Origin: Ctena decussata
Lineage: Eukaryota > Mollusca > Bivalvia > Lucinida > Lucinidae
DNA length: 64,000 nt
Reading direction: 5' to 3'
Assembly: GCA_963989385.1 (NCBI GenBank)
Contig: OZ022502.1
Location: 11,829,001-11,893,000 of the forward strand
Each line of letters begins with the position of its first letter. Position 1 is the stretch's first letter. The notes under the pieces are model-generated. The model ran no database searches and was not told the DNA's origin. It worked only from the letters and a program-made list of their open reading frames with translations. This document shows positions 54,204 through 64,000 of this stretch, piece by piece. The translations under genes and the position numbers were made by a program.

Positions 54204-54594
54204 AGCTCACCAGAGCCAGCGACTCCGGGGGACCTTATAGGATAGGCAGGCTCCGTCGTCCGTCGATCGTCCGTCCGTCTATATTTTCAAACTACTTCTC
54301 CTCTGAAACCGCTGAGCCGATAGTAACCAAATAACACGTAGAGCCTCTATGGAGCAGGGGAACGAAAAGTTGTTCAAAAGGTCCTGGTCACATGACCAAC
54401 ATGGCCGCCACGCCCTTATATGGTAAAAACCTTTAAAAATCTTCTCCTCCAGAACCAATAAGCCGATGGCCTTGAAACTTGGCAAGTAGCACCGGGAACG
54501 CAAGTACTAACAAAGCTCTTCACTTTATGACCTTGTGTTGATTTTGATCTTTTTTACGGTAAGATCAAATTTGCTTTGTGTAGCTTTTATAGCA
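54204..54594 (+). mobile_element. element D, 5' copy (first unit only)
   Basis: Starts agctcaccagagccagcgac with a (gtcc)n-like lead and runs to 'ttgctttgtgtagctttta', matching the first unit of 21631-23261. It stops where a strong hairpin begins at 54591. Confidence 0.9.
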
Positions 54595-54649
54595 ACCAAC
54601 CAACGAGTTGTTTGCCGCCGAAGGCGGCAAACAACGAGAGTTGGTTGCT
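54591..54649. mobile_element. 59-bp hairpin at an element-D break
   Basis: agcaaccaac...agttgtttgccgcc, loop gaa, ggcggcaaacaac...gttggttgct. Near-perfect arms. It sits exactly at the truncation point of element D. Confidence 0.88.
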
Positions 54650-55360
54650 TTACGATATAGGCGTATTTCTGTTCTGTTCTATTCTGTCCCGTACCACTAA
54701 GGCTTCGAAATTTTTGTGTCACTGAATTTCCGGTCGGCGTTTTTCTTTCTATGGAGAAACGAGACGCTGGCATTTTTATTGGACGAAAATAAATTCCTGA
54801 ACTTCCGCCGCCACTTCCCTGGCAACACGCGGCTGAATTCCACAAAAAAAATCCTATGATGGCCGTCGGCTAGAAGGCCGCACAGCTCGAAGAAAAAAAC
54901 AACCCTTACCCTTTCACTGCGGCTTCTCGGCATCTGCTTATTGGTGACACGCATTATATTTCTAGGTTGGCAGCAGGCAGGTGCACACGTGATGTAGCTA
55001 GCAAGCTTTTTAGCTGTCTAGAAATAAAAATCTGAGGAGAGACGGAGTCTTTCTGCAATCTTTGAAAACAGCTTATGACTTCCACTATCGGTTTTCCCTC
55101 AGTTATATAAATAATCTACTAATCGATTGGTTGCAGCGCCAGTGTGACGATGCATCTTTTATGTGTGACGTCACAACCAATACCGGTTGCGTTCGGGATT
55201 CTGCCAGAGTCACCATTGGCATGCAAATGCAGCTCTGAGTTTCACCATTGGCTCTACCATTGAAACCAATATTGCCGACCAGCTGCCAGTGGTGCCAACT
55301 GCCAACAGCTGCCGTTACTGTGCAGGGTTATACGGTTGCCAGTGGTACCATTCTCTGTCT
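54650..55360. other. intergenic stretch, moderately GC-rich
   Basis: Overlapping minus-strand ORFs (54525-54954) lack any recognised domain. Several 'accattgg' repeats occur at 55210-55260. No gene called. Confidence 0.4.
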
Positions 55361-55367
55361 GCCTGTC

Positions 55368-55402
<35 letters not shown>
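55361..55402. repeat. (TCTG)n microsatellite
   Basis: About ten tetranucleotide units. Confidence 0.93.
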
Positions 55403-55406
<4 letters not shown>

Positions 55407-55547
55407 GTCTCTCTCCCCAAAACACCTGTCCCCTGTTCTGTCTCTTGCCTAGGCCTACTTTTTTATTCTCATTTCATTATTATTTATTTAATATCTCGTG
55501 ATACGAATGGTACGAATGTGTTGTTCAGATGTCGACCGAAAATGGTA

Positions 55548-55548
55548 A

Positions 55549-55600
<52 letters not shown>

Positions 55601-55601
55601 T
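55548..55601. repeat. (AATC)n microsatellite
   Basis: About 13 aatc units. The same motif ends SINE-A copy 1, but no SINE body is recognisable upstream here. Confidence 0.93.
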
Positions 55602-57000
55602 CATATCATTTAAGTGATACCGTTTTTGATATCTTTTTTCCACATTTCACCACCTTCTCTATCAGGCTAGTAATCTTATAGATCTACCGACGAGAGGCAC
55701 ACAACCTCGAAACGATGCCGTATACATGTGCATCTCTGGGACATCATGACGACGAACTGACATCGAAACGAAGTCATTTCGACCGCGTGTGTCCACTGGA
55801 TACTGGGTAGTGACTGGCGTTGCCTGAAATGGTGCTTTAAGGCATGTGAAAACATTGAATACTCGAATCAGCCTGCGCATTTCGGTAAAATAGTCAAGAA
55901 TCTTTACTTTTGGTTTTTAGATTCTCCAGATTCAAATGATTATATACGAATGTGAATAAGGAATACTCATATCAGACGGTGAAAGCAATATACTCCGAGT
56001 ATAGGTAGGGACGACAGAGGCACTGTTACAATGAAAGGGAAAATATTTAATCCCGTCTGCATCCTTTGGGCGTCGTAATTTTATTTTGAGCTAGATATAT
56101 ATTTTTTTCTTTTTTATTTTACTACATGTAAAAAGTGTCCAGGGTTTCCGTGCTGTAGGACGGATGCATAAAAGTACTAAGAAAGGAACTATCCATCCAG
56201 TTGTGCTACAATTTTCTTGTTTCAGTTTTTTTTATTGGAGTCATAATGTAGGTTGGTTGCAATTTAGGTGGCGCCTATTTCATATTATGTGAAAATGCTA
56301 GAACATTATATTTCTCGGAAACTGTTGAAGATTTTGACCTGAAAATTGGTATATACAGTCATCTTAACCCTTTGAGTGCCACGACGTTATTATGCCTGCG
56401 CCGCACTCTTTGACGTTTTTGTTTTCAGCGGTAACGTCATCATAAAATGGCGCCATTGAAACGTCAGTCTGACGGCGCACAGCTGTGAGGGTCGGTCTGT
56501 AAGTAACATTTATGGGGAAAATACCGCTGAATAAGTATACACATGTTTTCATACACAAGTAACATATCACTAGATATTTGTAGCTATATTTTGATATGAG
56601 CATAAGTTTGTTTGCAAAATTAAAATAAAGATAATAATAATAAATAATAATGATAAAAGAAACAGATTGGGTTATTCTATGTTTGGAAACATTTACTGTA
56701 CTTTATTCATTTGTGGATGAATTTGTATTATTGTGCACATTTAGAAGGCTTAGCGCCGCTCCGTAGCAAACTATAATCCCAACTCAATTTGGCGCAAATT
56801 TGATCGCTCAAGGTGGACAGGAAACGTTGTTGATATTTTGATTTATCCCCTAACCAGAAAACTTGAAGTACTTGGAGCACTGACTAAGTATGGCAGAAAA
56901 TTCTGAAGTGAAACTGGGAGAGATAGAATAAACAAATTCATTTTTTTGGGATTTCATGGATGTATAAACAACGTCAAGCAATCATAAAACTTCTAGAAGT
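55602..57000. other. intergenic stretch with an element-D fragment
   Basis: The only recognised piece is 56283-56366 (gtgaaaatgctagaacatta ... ggtatatacagtcatctta), part of one element-D unit. No gene. Confidence 0.55.
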
Positions 57001-57242
57001 ACACTGTAAAACAATCCGTAGATTTACGGTAAAATACCCGGAATCTGGCTGCCAGTTCATTTACCATTGTTATTACGGGTGCCTGCCTGTAGAACATTTG
57101 TGGAAATAACGTTGCGGTAAGGTTATGGTAATTGACCGCACTCGGAAATACATTGATGGTTGAAGGCCTACATGATAAGAAAAATACCTGTCCTATTCTA
57201 TCCTTTTCTGCAAAAGTTTACGGGCTCTAATTATTTTACCGT
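57001..57242. mobile_element. ACACTGT MITE copy 1, right end lost
   Basis: Starts acactgtaaaacaatccgta with the conserved inner block ctggctgccagttcattta. It ends abruptly where copy 2 begins. Confidence 0.82.
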
Positions 57243-57568
57243 ACACTGTAAAATAATCCGTAGATTTTACGGTTGAATAACTGGAAACCACCTGCCAGTC
57301 CATTCCCCGTTATTTTTACGAGAGCCCGTAAAAATTGGCAGGAATTATCAAGCAGAGTAGGATAGAATGGAGCAGGTGTTGCTTCAGTCCTATTGCCCTT
57401 TAACACTATAAAGGCATTTCTAGTGCGGCCAGTAATAAAACATAACACTGCCATATCGTTATTTCCAATAATGTTCTGCAGGCAAACACCCGTAAAAATA
57501 ACGGCGAACGGACTGGCAGCCGGTTGCCAGTTATTCTACCGTAAAATCTACGGATTTTTTTACAGTGT
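57243..57568. mobile_element. ACACTGT MITE copy 2
   Basis: 326 bp with ~100-bp inverted ends: acactgtaaaataatccgta ... acctgccagtcc at the left, and the inverse ending ctacggatttttttacagtg plus t at the right. The core includes 'cagagtaggatagaa'. Confidence 0.92.
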
Positions 57569-57588
57569 AGGATCTACGGATTTTTTAC

Positions 57589-57918
57589 ACACTGTAAAAA
57601 AAATACTGTAGATTTTACGGTAGAATAACTGGAAACCGGCTCCCAGTCCTTTTCCCGTTATTTTTACGGGTTTTTGCCTGTAAGACATTGTTGGAAATCA
57701 CGAAATGGAAGTTTTATGTTAACTTGGCGCACTCGAAAATAACTTTGTATTGTTGAGGGGCTATCTAACCAAAACGACATCTGCTCTTTTCTGTCCCACT
57801 GTGCTTGATGATTCCTGCAATTTTTACGGGCGCCCGTAAAAATAACGGCAAAAGGACTGGCAGCTGGTTGTCAGTTATTTTACCGTAAAATCTACCGTTT
57901 ATTTTTGCAGCGCAGTGT
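57589..57918. mobile_element. ACACTGT MITE copy 3
   Basis: 330 bp, acactgtaaaaaaaatactg to cagcgcagtgt. Inner arms ccggctcccagtcct / ggactggcagctggt. 20 bp after copy 2, the spacer 'aggatctacggattttttac' being another remnant end. Confidence 0.9.
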
Positions 57919-58771
57919 AAAAGTAAACGTAATACCGGCTTTATTCCGTTTGTGACAGATTAGCCGGGAGATCATGCAATAAATGTCACAATTATCAAAA
58001 TTAATTCTTATAATAAGACATATAAATTATTTGCCTGCCAATTTGAAAGTGTTAGCAAATAACGATTACTTTTTTATTATTATTATTTTACTTTTTCTCT
58101 TCCTTTCTATCTTGTCTAAAAGCAAATTGTTACGTCATTTATACTTGATATTGATGGGTGCCCCGTCCCCCCCCCCTCCCCCTCGGAATATCAGATTATC
58201 AGATACGCATAACTCCAACAATTTCATTATTGAAATTTTGCACATGATAGTCTTGATGGTCTGAGAAAGTCGGAACAGAACGCTCATCGTGTCAAATTCG
58301 ACAGCTAATGGCCATATAAGAATATATTTTATAACAGGCTAAACATTTTTTTTCGCAGATTATCGGAGCCTTTTCTTCATGGAGTATCGAGCCTTTATTC
58401 AGCTGTTGTACAGGGTTACCCTTGCTATTCAGAATAGCACATTTCGATCCGGAATTCCGGATTTATTGATCTATACATCGTTACATCGTTTTATCTTTGT
58501 TTTTTTTTTGTTTTTTTTGTTGTTTTTTTTGGTAAATTTTACTCCAACATTTGACATTTTCAGATGGTGTGTGTGGTTGTGAGAGATGGAGTTTTGGCGG
58601 TTCATTTGCAAACGGCAATACTTAGACTGGGATACACGCACATTTTTAGAGATGTGGTCGCCCTGGATATTTATATTTTCGGTCAAGATCCTGTATCAGA
58701 TGAGACAGGAAAGTTATCACCGTATCGTAGAGAACATATGGGCAAAGACGAGCTTGTCAAAGAAAAGAGTT
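57919..58771. other. AT-rich intergenic stretch
   Basis: T-rich and C-rich runs at 58069-58100, 58168-58185 and 58498-58530. No gene. Confidence 0.45.
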
Positions 58772-59102
58772 GCACCGTAAAAAAATCCAAAGATTTCACG
58801 GTAGAGTACCGGGAACCAGCTGCCAGCCCATTTCCCGTTATTTTTACGGGCGCCCGTAAACATTGGCGGAATCATCACGCAGAGTAGGGAAGAATAAGAC
58901 AGGTGTTGTTTTGGTCACATACATGTATCCCTTCAACACTATAAAGGTATTTTCGAGTGCGGTCAGTTAGCATAAGTCTACCAAATCGAGATTTCTAAAA
59001 AATGTTTTACAGGCAGACGCCAGTAAAATTAACGGAAAATGGACTTGCATCTGGTTGCCAGGTATTCTACCGTAAAATCTAAGGATTTTGTTTCAACAGT
59101 GT
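58772..59102. mobile_element. ACACTGT MITE copy 4
   Basis: 331 bp from gcaccgtaaaaaaatccaaa to caacagtgt, with arms accagctgccagccca / ctggttgccaggt. More diverged than copies 2 and 3. Confidence 0.88.
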
Positions 59103-59259
59103 ATGCTTTTTCCGACGCCATTGCTTACCGCATCCTGGCATTCCCTATCTATATCCTACATTCCATCTATTCGACCGCCAGTTTTCAAACACTCCCCGTT
59201 CTTTTGCAGCATTTTCAAAAGGGATTCAATACTACTGATGCCCTGCTCATTTCACTGGG

Positions 59260-59442
59260 ACGATTATTTAAAATAGTGTTGAAGGGCTATCTGACCAAAA
59301 CAATACCTTTCTTATTCTACCCTGTCCTGCGTGATGATTCCGCCAATGTTTACGGGCGCCCGTAAAAATAACGGTAAATGGACTGGCAGCTGGTTGCCGG
59401 GTATTCTAGGGTAAAATTCACGTATTATTGTTCTACAGTATA
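59260..59442. mobile_element. ACACTGT MITE copy 5, right half
   Basis: Has the right inner block 'gaagggctatctgaccaaaa', the arm ggactggcagctggttgccg and a terminal tctacagtat. The left half is not recognisable. Confidence 0.82.
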
Positions 59443-59693
59443 GTTGAATTTGCTCCCTCCACACTCATAATAGTGAGGTTCACAGACAAAGAAGGGCAAG
59501 TACCTGTCCGCAAAAAACGCCGGATAATACATGCTAGAAAGGCATGTACATGTACATGTGCTTATCAGTCCGTCGGAGAGAAACAGCTTGACACTTTGTC
59601 TTTCCATGTCAGCGTGCGTAGGTGGTCATGCAGATACCTTTTTATATTTGTAAGTTTGTGCAAGCGTTCATTTATGCATTCGTGCAGCGTTTT

Positions 59694-59905
59694 GTTGGTT
59701 ATTTTGGATTTAACGGATCTTTGACGCAGTATTTCAGTCTGCTTCGAGCCGTCTCCCAGGAAGAAAATAGATAATGATATGCTATGGGAGAGAAAAATTG
59801 TTCAAACTACCCCCACCCGCACTTTTTGCATGAACAATAGGCCCTAGCCCTTCTATTATCCAAATTAGTAGGACACCCCGGCACTGAAAGTCACCCATAA
59901 CCATC
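59694..59905 (+). mobile_element. SINE-C copy
   Basis: Shares the ordered blocks described at 19727-19938 (for example 'cagtatttcagtct', 'acccccacccgcac', 'aggacaccccggcactgaaa', 'catcgcccga'). Confidence 0.72.
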
Positions 59906-60469
59906 GCCCGATCTTTACCACCCCCATGCAGGGTGTCGTGGGCTCAACTCCCATCGTGACACATGTCCGATTATTATTTTCAATCTATGTAAGAAAATCC
60001 GCGCAGTGTGTCATGGGCTCAGGATAGTAGTTGGTGATAGCAGTGCGATGGCGTCAGCCTTATGGAAGCGGTGACACTGTACCTTAGGACACCGTAATGT
60101 GTCTCTTATGGTTTCGTACCCAGGGACTATGGCGACTGAACAAAAAAGCGCGTTCATCTGCTTGTTTGTTGGTCTTCTTGTAAGCTGGAATGCGTATGTG
60201 ATAATTTGCATTGCGTACTGTACATGTACGCAGGTATAGCGATGCCGATGCCGAGAAATCACCGTAAATGATTAAATTTCAAGTTATGCATTTTTCCATG
60301 TGTCTGTATACGTGTCAGTCTGCTACGGTCTGTCTGGGAAGAAATGGTCTAAAGTGATTTCGGTCCTTTCTTCTGCAGCTATCGCTAAGCAAGAGAGTGA
60401 TAATATCTCCTTGTCTTTATACTCAGTAGGCGTGTAAGTCGTATGTAAGTCGTATGTACATATATATAA
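59906..60469. other. unannotated intergenic stretch
   Basis: No gene or repeat recognised; 'gtgtcrtgggctca' occurs twice (59935 and 60008). Confidence 0.4.
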
Positions 60470-60710
60470 TGAGCCGCGACACGAGAAAACTAACAAAGTG
60501 GTTGTGCGGCCAGCGCAGACTCAGATCAGCCTGGGCACCCGCCCAGTCTGATCTGAGTCTTCGCTGTCCTCATGGAGGTAGCAGCTTAGACCCTTAGATA
60601 CCTTTTAAGCACTTGGTGAATACTCTGCTCAGCCTAGGCGGATGCCCAGGTTGATCTTAGTCTGCACTGGGCGCACAACCACTTCGTTGGTTTTCTCGTG
60701 TCGCGGCTCA
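60470..60710 (-). mobile_element. MITE-A copy 8
   Basis: 241 bp, ends TGAGCCGCGACACGAGAAAA and exact inverse. The centre ggtagcagcttagaccctta is in the reversed orientation. Confidence 0.94.
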
Positions 60711-60713
60711 TAT

Positions 60714-60716
<3 letters not shown>

Positions 60717-60781
<65 letters not shown>
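60717..60781. repeat. (GT)n microsatellite
   Basis: About 32 GT units with one C substitution, 6 bp after MITE-A copy 8. Confidence 0.95.
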
Positions 60782-60787
<6 letters not shown>

Positions 60788-62049
60788 CTATGGTCAGAAC
60801 TTGAAATCCCAACATATACCAAATTTTCTAATAGCCAATTTCTGGTGGGGTGAGGGCGTGGTGGGAAGACTATGGGAAAAAAGTGGCTCTAAAAGATTGG
60901 AACAATACACTACATTGTCTTTCTTCTTATAGCCATATTTCAAGGTGTGTGTGTAAGGGTAGGGGGGGGGGGGGTGAGGGGTGGGGGGACTACTTTCTGA
61001 CTTTCTGAACTCTCTGATATAGGAAATGCAAGAAAATTTTATTGTTTTTTATTTTTCGTGATAAATTCCCACCACCACTGCTGTTCCGGAAATATTTCTT
61101 CCGGAAATATTACTATAAAATACTATAAAATGCAATCTTGACACGCCCCCCCCCCCCCCCCCCGGCACACACACACACATACACATATCCCGACTGCCCC
61201 AGAAATATGGACTTTATAGGACATTCCCACAAGAAAAGATCTAGACCTATTTTAGTATAGCCGTCTTAGCCTTTTAGTGGATTTACCCCGGCGGTTACAT
61301 GTCTAGACTTTGCACCCTTGCATGTCATAGGAGGGCTGTCCGATGTTAATACAGAAATAAAAAAATATTTGAACGAAAAAAATACCGCCCGATAAAAAAA
61401 AGAATGTGTCTTCCTTCTTTCCATCAAATATCTTTATTTGTATTTATTTCTTTTTTGGTTTTGTTTTGGGGAAAATATCCAAAACAAAATATCAAGATAT
61501 GTCATGCCATGTCTGTCCTGAAAACTTTTCATCAGTTTTTTTTTTCTGAAAATGCTCATAATATAAACGTATCCATACCAATTTTAGTGCGATAGACGCG
61601 CGTTTCTGTATTTAACTTCTCCAGTGTCGCTAAACCCCAAAAGTTTGAAAGAAAAGAGATGATGGGCAGGTCTCGGCAGGCAACGAGCATCCCCCTATTG
61701 TCGCATTCCGCGGGACACTTTAGCTCAGACATCAGGTAAAAGACGCCTACGTATTAACTCGCGAGCGCAGGCGTCCCCCATCGAGCAACCTCAGCCCCTG
61801 TGTCTCCAGAAAAGCGACAGACAAGGGCATCAGGAAAGAGATGTTCGATGCAGCAAGAACCCGCAAAAAGCCAAAACAGTTCAAAAGAATGGAAGCCAAA
61901 CTCAGCTAAGATTCTTGTCGCTATGACAAGTTTGTCTTAGTTTTAGAAGAATTTAGAAATTTTACCGGATAACATAAAGGATAAACAAATGAAATGGCGA
62001 AACAACGCAATTAAAACAATCACACCGTTCCTGTGTAAACGTTTGAACA
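60782..62049. other. intergenic stretch with homopolymers
   Basis: G-run at about 60962-60974 and C-run at about 61146-61162. No gene supported. Confidence 0.45.
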
Positions 62050-62307
62050 TCCCCCGCGTTTGGCGCGACGTTACGTGACGTTAGTGGCGCCAAACGTTTC
62101 ATTTTACTCTCCTCACATGACGTAATCAAAAATAAAAACCCTTCAAAAGTCGATTTTAGCGTCTATAAAAGCAACAATTTATATATTTATGAAACGACAG
62201 ACTATTTTATAAAAAAACACTATGTTTTCAATTATTTTTACGGAATTTTTGGACCGAATCACTCACACTAGAAATGGAAATGGTCCATTTGGCACAGAAC
62301 ATGTTAA
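62050..62307 (+). repeat. diverged repeat preceding element D, copy 2
   Basis: Related to 53890-54121 (ttagtggcgccaaacg, catgacgtaatcaaaa, tttggcacagaacatgttaa). Confidence 0.65.
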
Positions 62308-63457
62308 TTAGTACATGAAAATTTATGCGTACTAGAGGTCAAGGTCTCTCTTTGACTTTTGACCCTGGTCTCTCATATTTTTACAATTTCACACATCTCC
62401 TCAAAAGCCACTGGGCCTATTGTAATCAAATTTAATGTAGAGCTTCTAGAGGTGGGGGAACGAAAATTTGTCCAAACGGTCTGGGTCACATGACCAACAT
62501 GGCCGCCAAGCCCATATATGGTAAAAAACTTTAAAAACCTCCTTCTCCAGAACCAATAGGCGGATGGCTATGAAACTTGGTATGTAGCATCAGGTACACG
62601 AGTACCACCAAGATGGTACAAATAATTAACTTGGGTTGACCTTGACCTTTTTTACGGTAAGGTCAATTTTGCTTTCTGTATCTTTTATATGGGAAAATGC
62701 TTGAACATAATATTTCTTGGAAACTGTTGAAGATTTTGCCCTGACAATTGGTGTATACGGTCATCTTTATGAGTACTTAAAAATTTATGCGTACAAGATG
62801 TCAAGACAAGGTCATTCTTTGACATTTGACCCTGGTCTCTCATATTGTGACAATTTCACACATCTCCTCAAAAGCCACTGCACCAGTTATAACCAAATTT
62901 CATATAAAGCCTCTAGGGGCTGAGGGAACAAAGATTTGTTCAAACGGTCTGGGTCACATGACCAACTTGGCTGCCATCCCATGCCAAAAACGTGTACAAA
63001 TCTTCTTCTCCAGAACCAAATATTTGATGGCCTTGAAACTTAGTATACAGCATTAGGTACTTGAGTACTATCAGGATCGTTCAAATGATGAACTTGGGCT
63101 GACCTCGACCGTTTGTAAGGCAAGGTCAAGTTTCGGAAAATGCTACAACATAAAATTTCATGACAAGTTTAGAAGATTTTGGCCTAAAAATTGGTATATA
63201 AAGTCGTCTTTATTAGTACATGGAAAAGTTGCGGATTCAAGAGGTCAAGGTCATTTTTGTACCTCTGAAACATGTCTCATATTTTGACAATTTAAGACAT
63301 CTCCTCAAAAGCCACTGGGCTAATTGTAACCAAACTTCATATACAGCCTCCAGGGGCTGAGGGATCGAAAACTTATTCAAGCGGTCCAGGTCACAGGACC
63401 TACCGTGATGGCCACCATACTCAGGTGAGCGATCCAGGGCCTCATGGCACTCTTGTT
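62308..63457 (+). mobile_element. element D, 3' copy (last ~2.5 units)
   Basis: Begins inside a unit (tagtacatgaaaatttatgc) and ends caggtgagcgatccagggcc...ctcttgttt, matching the right end of 21631-23261. The block 'gggtcacatgaccaac' recurs at about 62484, 62950 and, diverged, 63391. Confidence 0.9.
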
Positions 63458-63523
63458 TTAATCAGGGAGGAATAAGGCAGCGAAAGGAGAGGGGAGGATT
63501 CAACAGTGCATATGCTGTACAGC

Positions 63524-63767
63524 TGGGGCCGAGTGCACAAAGCGAACGTAAGCCTACGCCCGACCTACGTCCGTCGTAAAAAGGTCGCAGAATTTTAATC
63601 CGTGTGCACAACCGAGGCGTGTCGTAAATTAAGTCGTAAAATAGCTTCAAAACTCACAACTCGCTTCGTGCACTTGTATGAAAATACAGTCGTAGTACAA
63701 TTCTGCAATTTTTACGACGGCCGTACGTCGAGCGTAGGCTTACGTTTGCTTTATGCACTCGGCCCCA
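63524..63767. mobile_element. 244-bp TIR MITE, GGGGCCGAGTG family
   Basis: Ends TGGGGCCGAGTGCACAAAGC and the inverse gctttatgcactcggcccca; inverted arms reach ~70 bp, including 'aacgtaagcctacgc' and 'gacggacgt'-type sequence. No clear target duplication. The ORFs across it are accidental. Confidence 0.9.
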
Positions 63768-63932
63768 GGTTACTGACAACTTATTGTAGCGTGGGATGGA
63801 GAACCAGTCGTCCCCTGCTTATTCATCCCAGTATTTGTCTGGTTTTCTTTCTCTCTTTACCCTGAATAATGCAATTTTTCGTAAAAGATTTCACAGTAAC
63901 CCTTCAAGGTACAATGTTCATATTTGGTATAC

Positions 63933-64000
63933 TGGGGCCGAGTGTACAAAGGAGGCGTAAACTACGCCGGCGTAGCTTACGAACGTCACAACCGAGGCGT
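63933..64000. mobile_element. GGGGCCGAGTG MITE copy 2, cut by window end
   Basis: Starts tggggccgagtgtacaaagg and contains 'cacaaccgaggcgt', the same string as in the interior of 63524-63767 (about 63608-63621). Confidence 0.85.

Overview
This is a eukaryotic, gene-poor, AT-rich nuclear window, most likely from a marine bivalve or related lophotrochozoan. The assignment is an inference. It rests on a RING-less B-box/coiled-coil/NHL-type gene of the kind expanded in bivalves, several tRNA-derived SINE families, very dense foldback (palindromic) MITEs, and long tandem-unit repeats carrying conserved 'tcacatgacc..catggccgcc' blocks. No bacterial operon structure, rRNA or CRISPR array is visible.

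Host coding content is small. One convincing gene lies on the minus strand at 14349-16181: a 610-aa B-box/coiled-coil/beta-propeller protein whose coding region is a single exon preceded by a splice acceptor. An unrecognised terminal exon on the plus strand (6624-7111) has an acceptor and a downstream AATAAA, but an in-frame TAA splits it. All other coding sequence belongs to retrotransposons. These are a 5'-truncated LINE RT (8363-9751), a LINE endonuclease-RT fragment with two in-frame stops (23742-24995), and a Ty3/gypsy RT-RNase H (46428-47684, minus) with its polypurine tract and 601-bp 3' LTR.

Layout. 0-7 kb: a 32-bp minisatellite, a SINE, hairpin MITEs, a 900-bp TA-flanked TIR element with a nearby 'empty' copy of its target, a 940-bp TIR element, then the unknown exon. 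7-14 kb: SINE, LINE, several MITEs (one nested with a target-site duplication) and a 27-bp minisatellite. 14-16 kb: the B-box/NHL gene with a palindrome in its 3' flank. 16-25 kb: MITEs, SINEs, a 1.63-kb element made of ~463-bp units, and the second LINE. 25-33 kb: an unusual A-X-B/A-Y-B duplicated block and a 52-bp minisatellite. 33-40 kb: MITEs, a GC-rich 1.34-kb TIR element and a run of hairpins. 40-48 kb: a 7.77-kb TIR element sitting inside a 238-bp MITE; it carries two SINEs, old tandem duplications and the truncated gypsy element. 48-64 kb: SINEs, a 1.58-kb TIR element, clustered 330-bp MITEs, and further copies of the 463-bp-unit element.

The most notable structure is the 7.77-kb TIR element at 40363-48134. 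Removing it and one copy of its flanking CGCTG restores a MITE of exactly 238 bp, the size of three intact copies in this window. All coordinates and alignments were made by eye. Family names (SINE-A to SINE-D, MITE-A, element D) are local labels, not database names.
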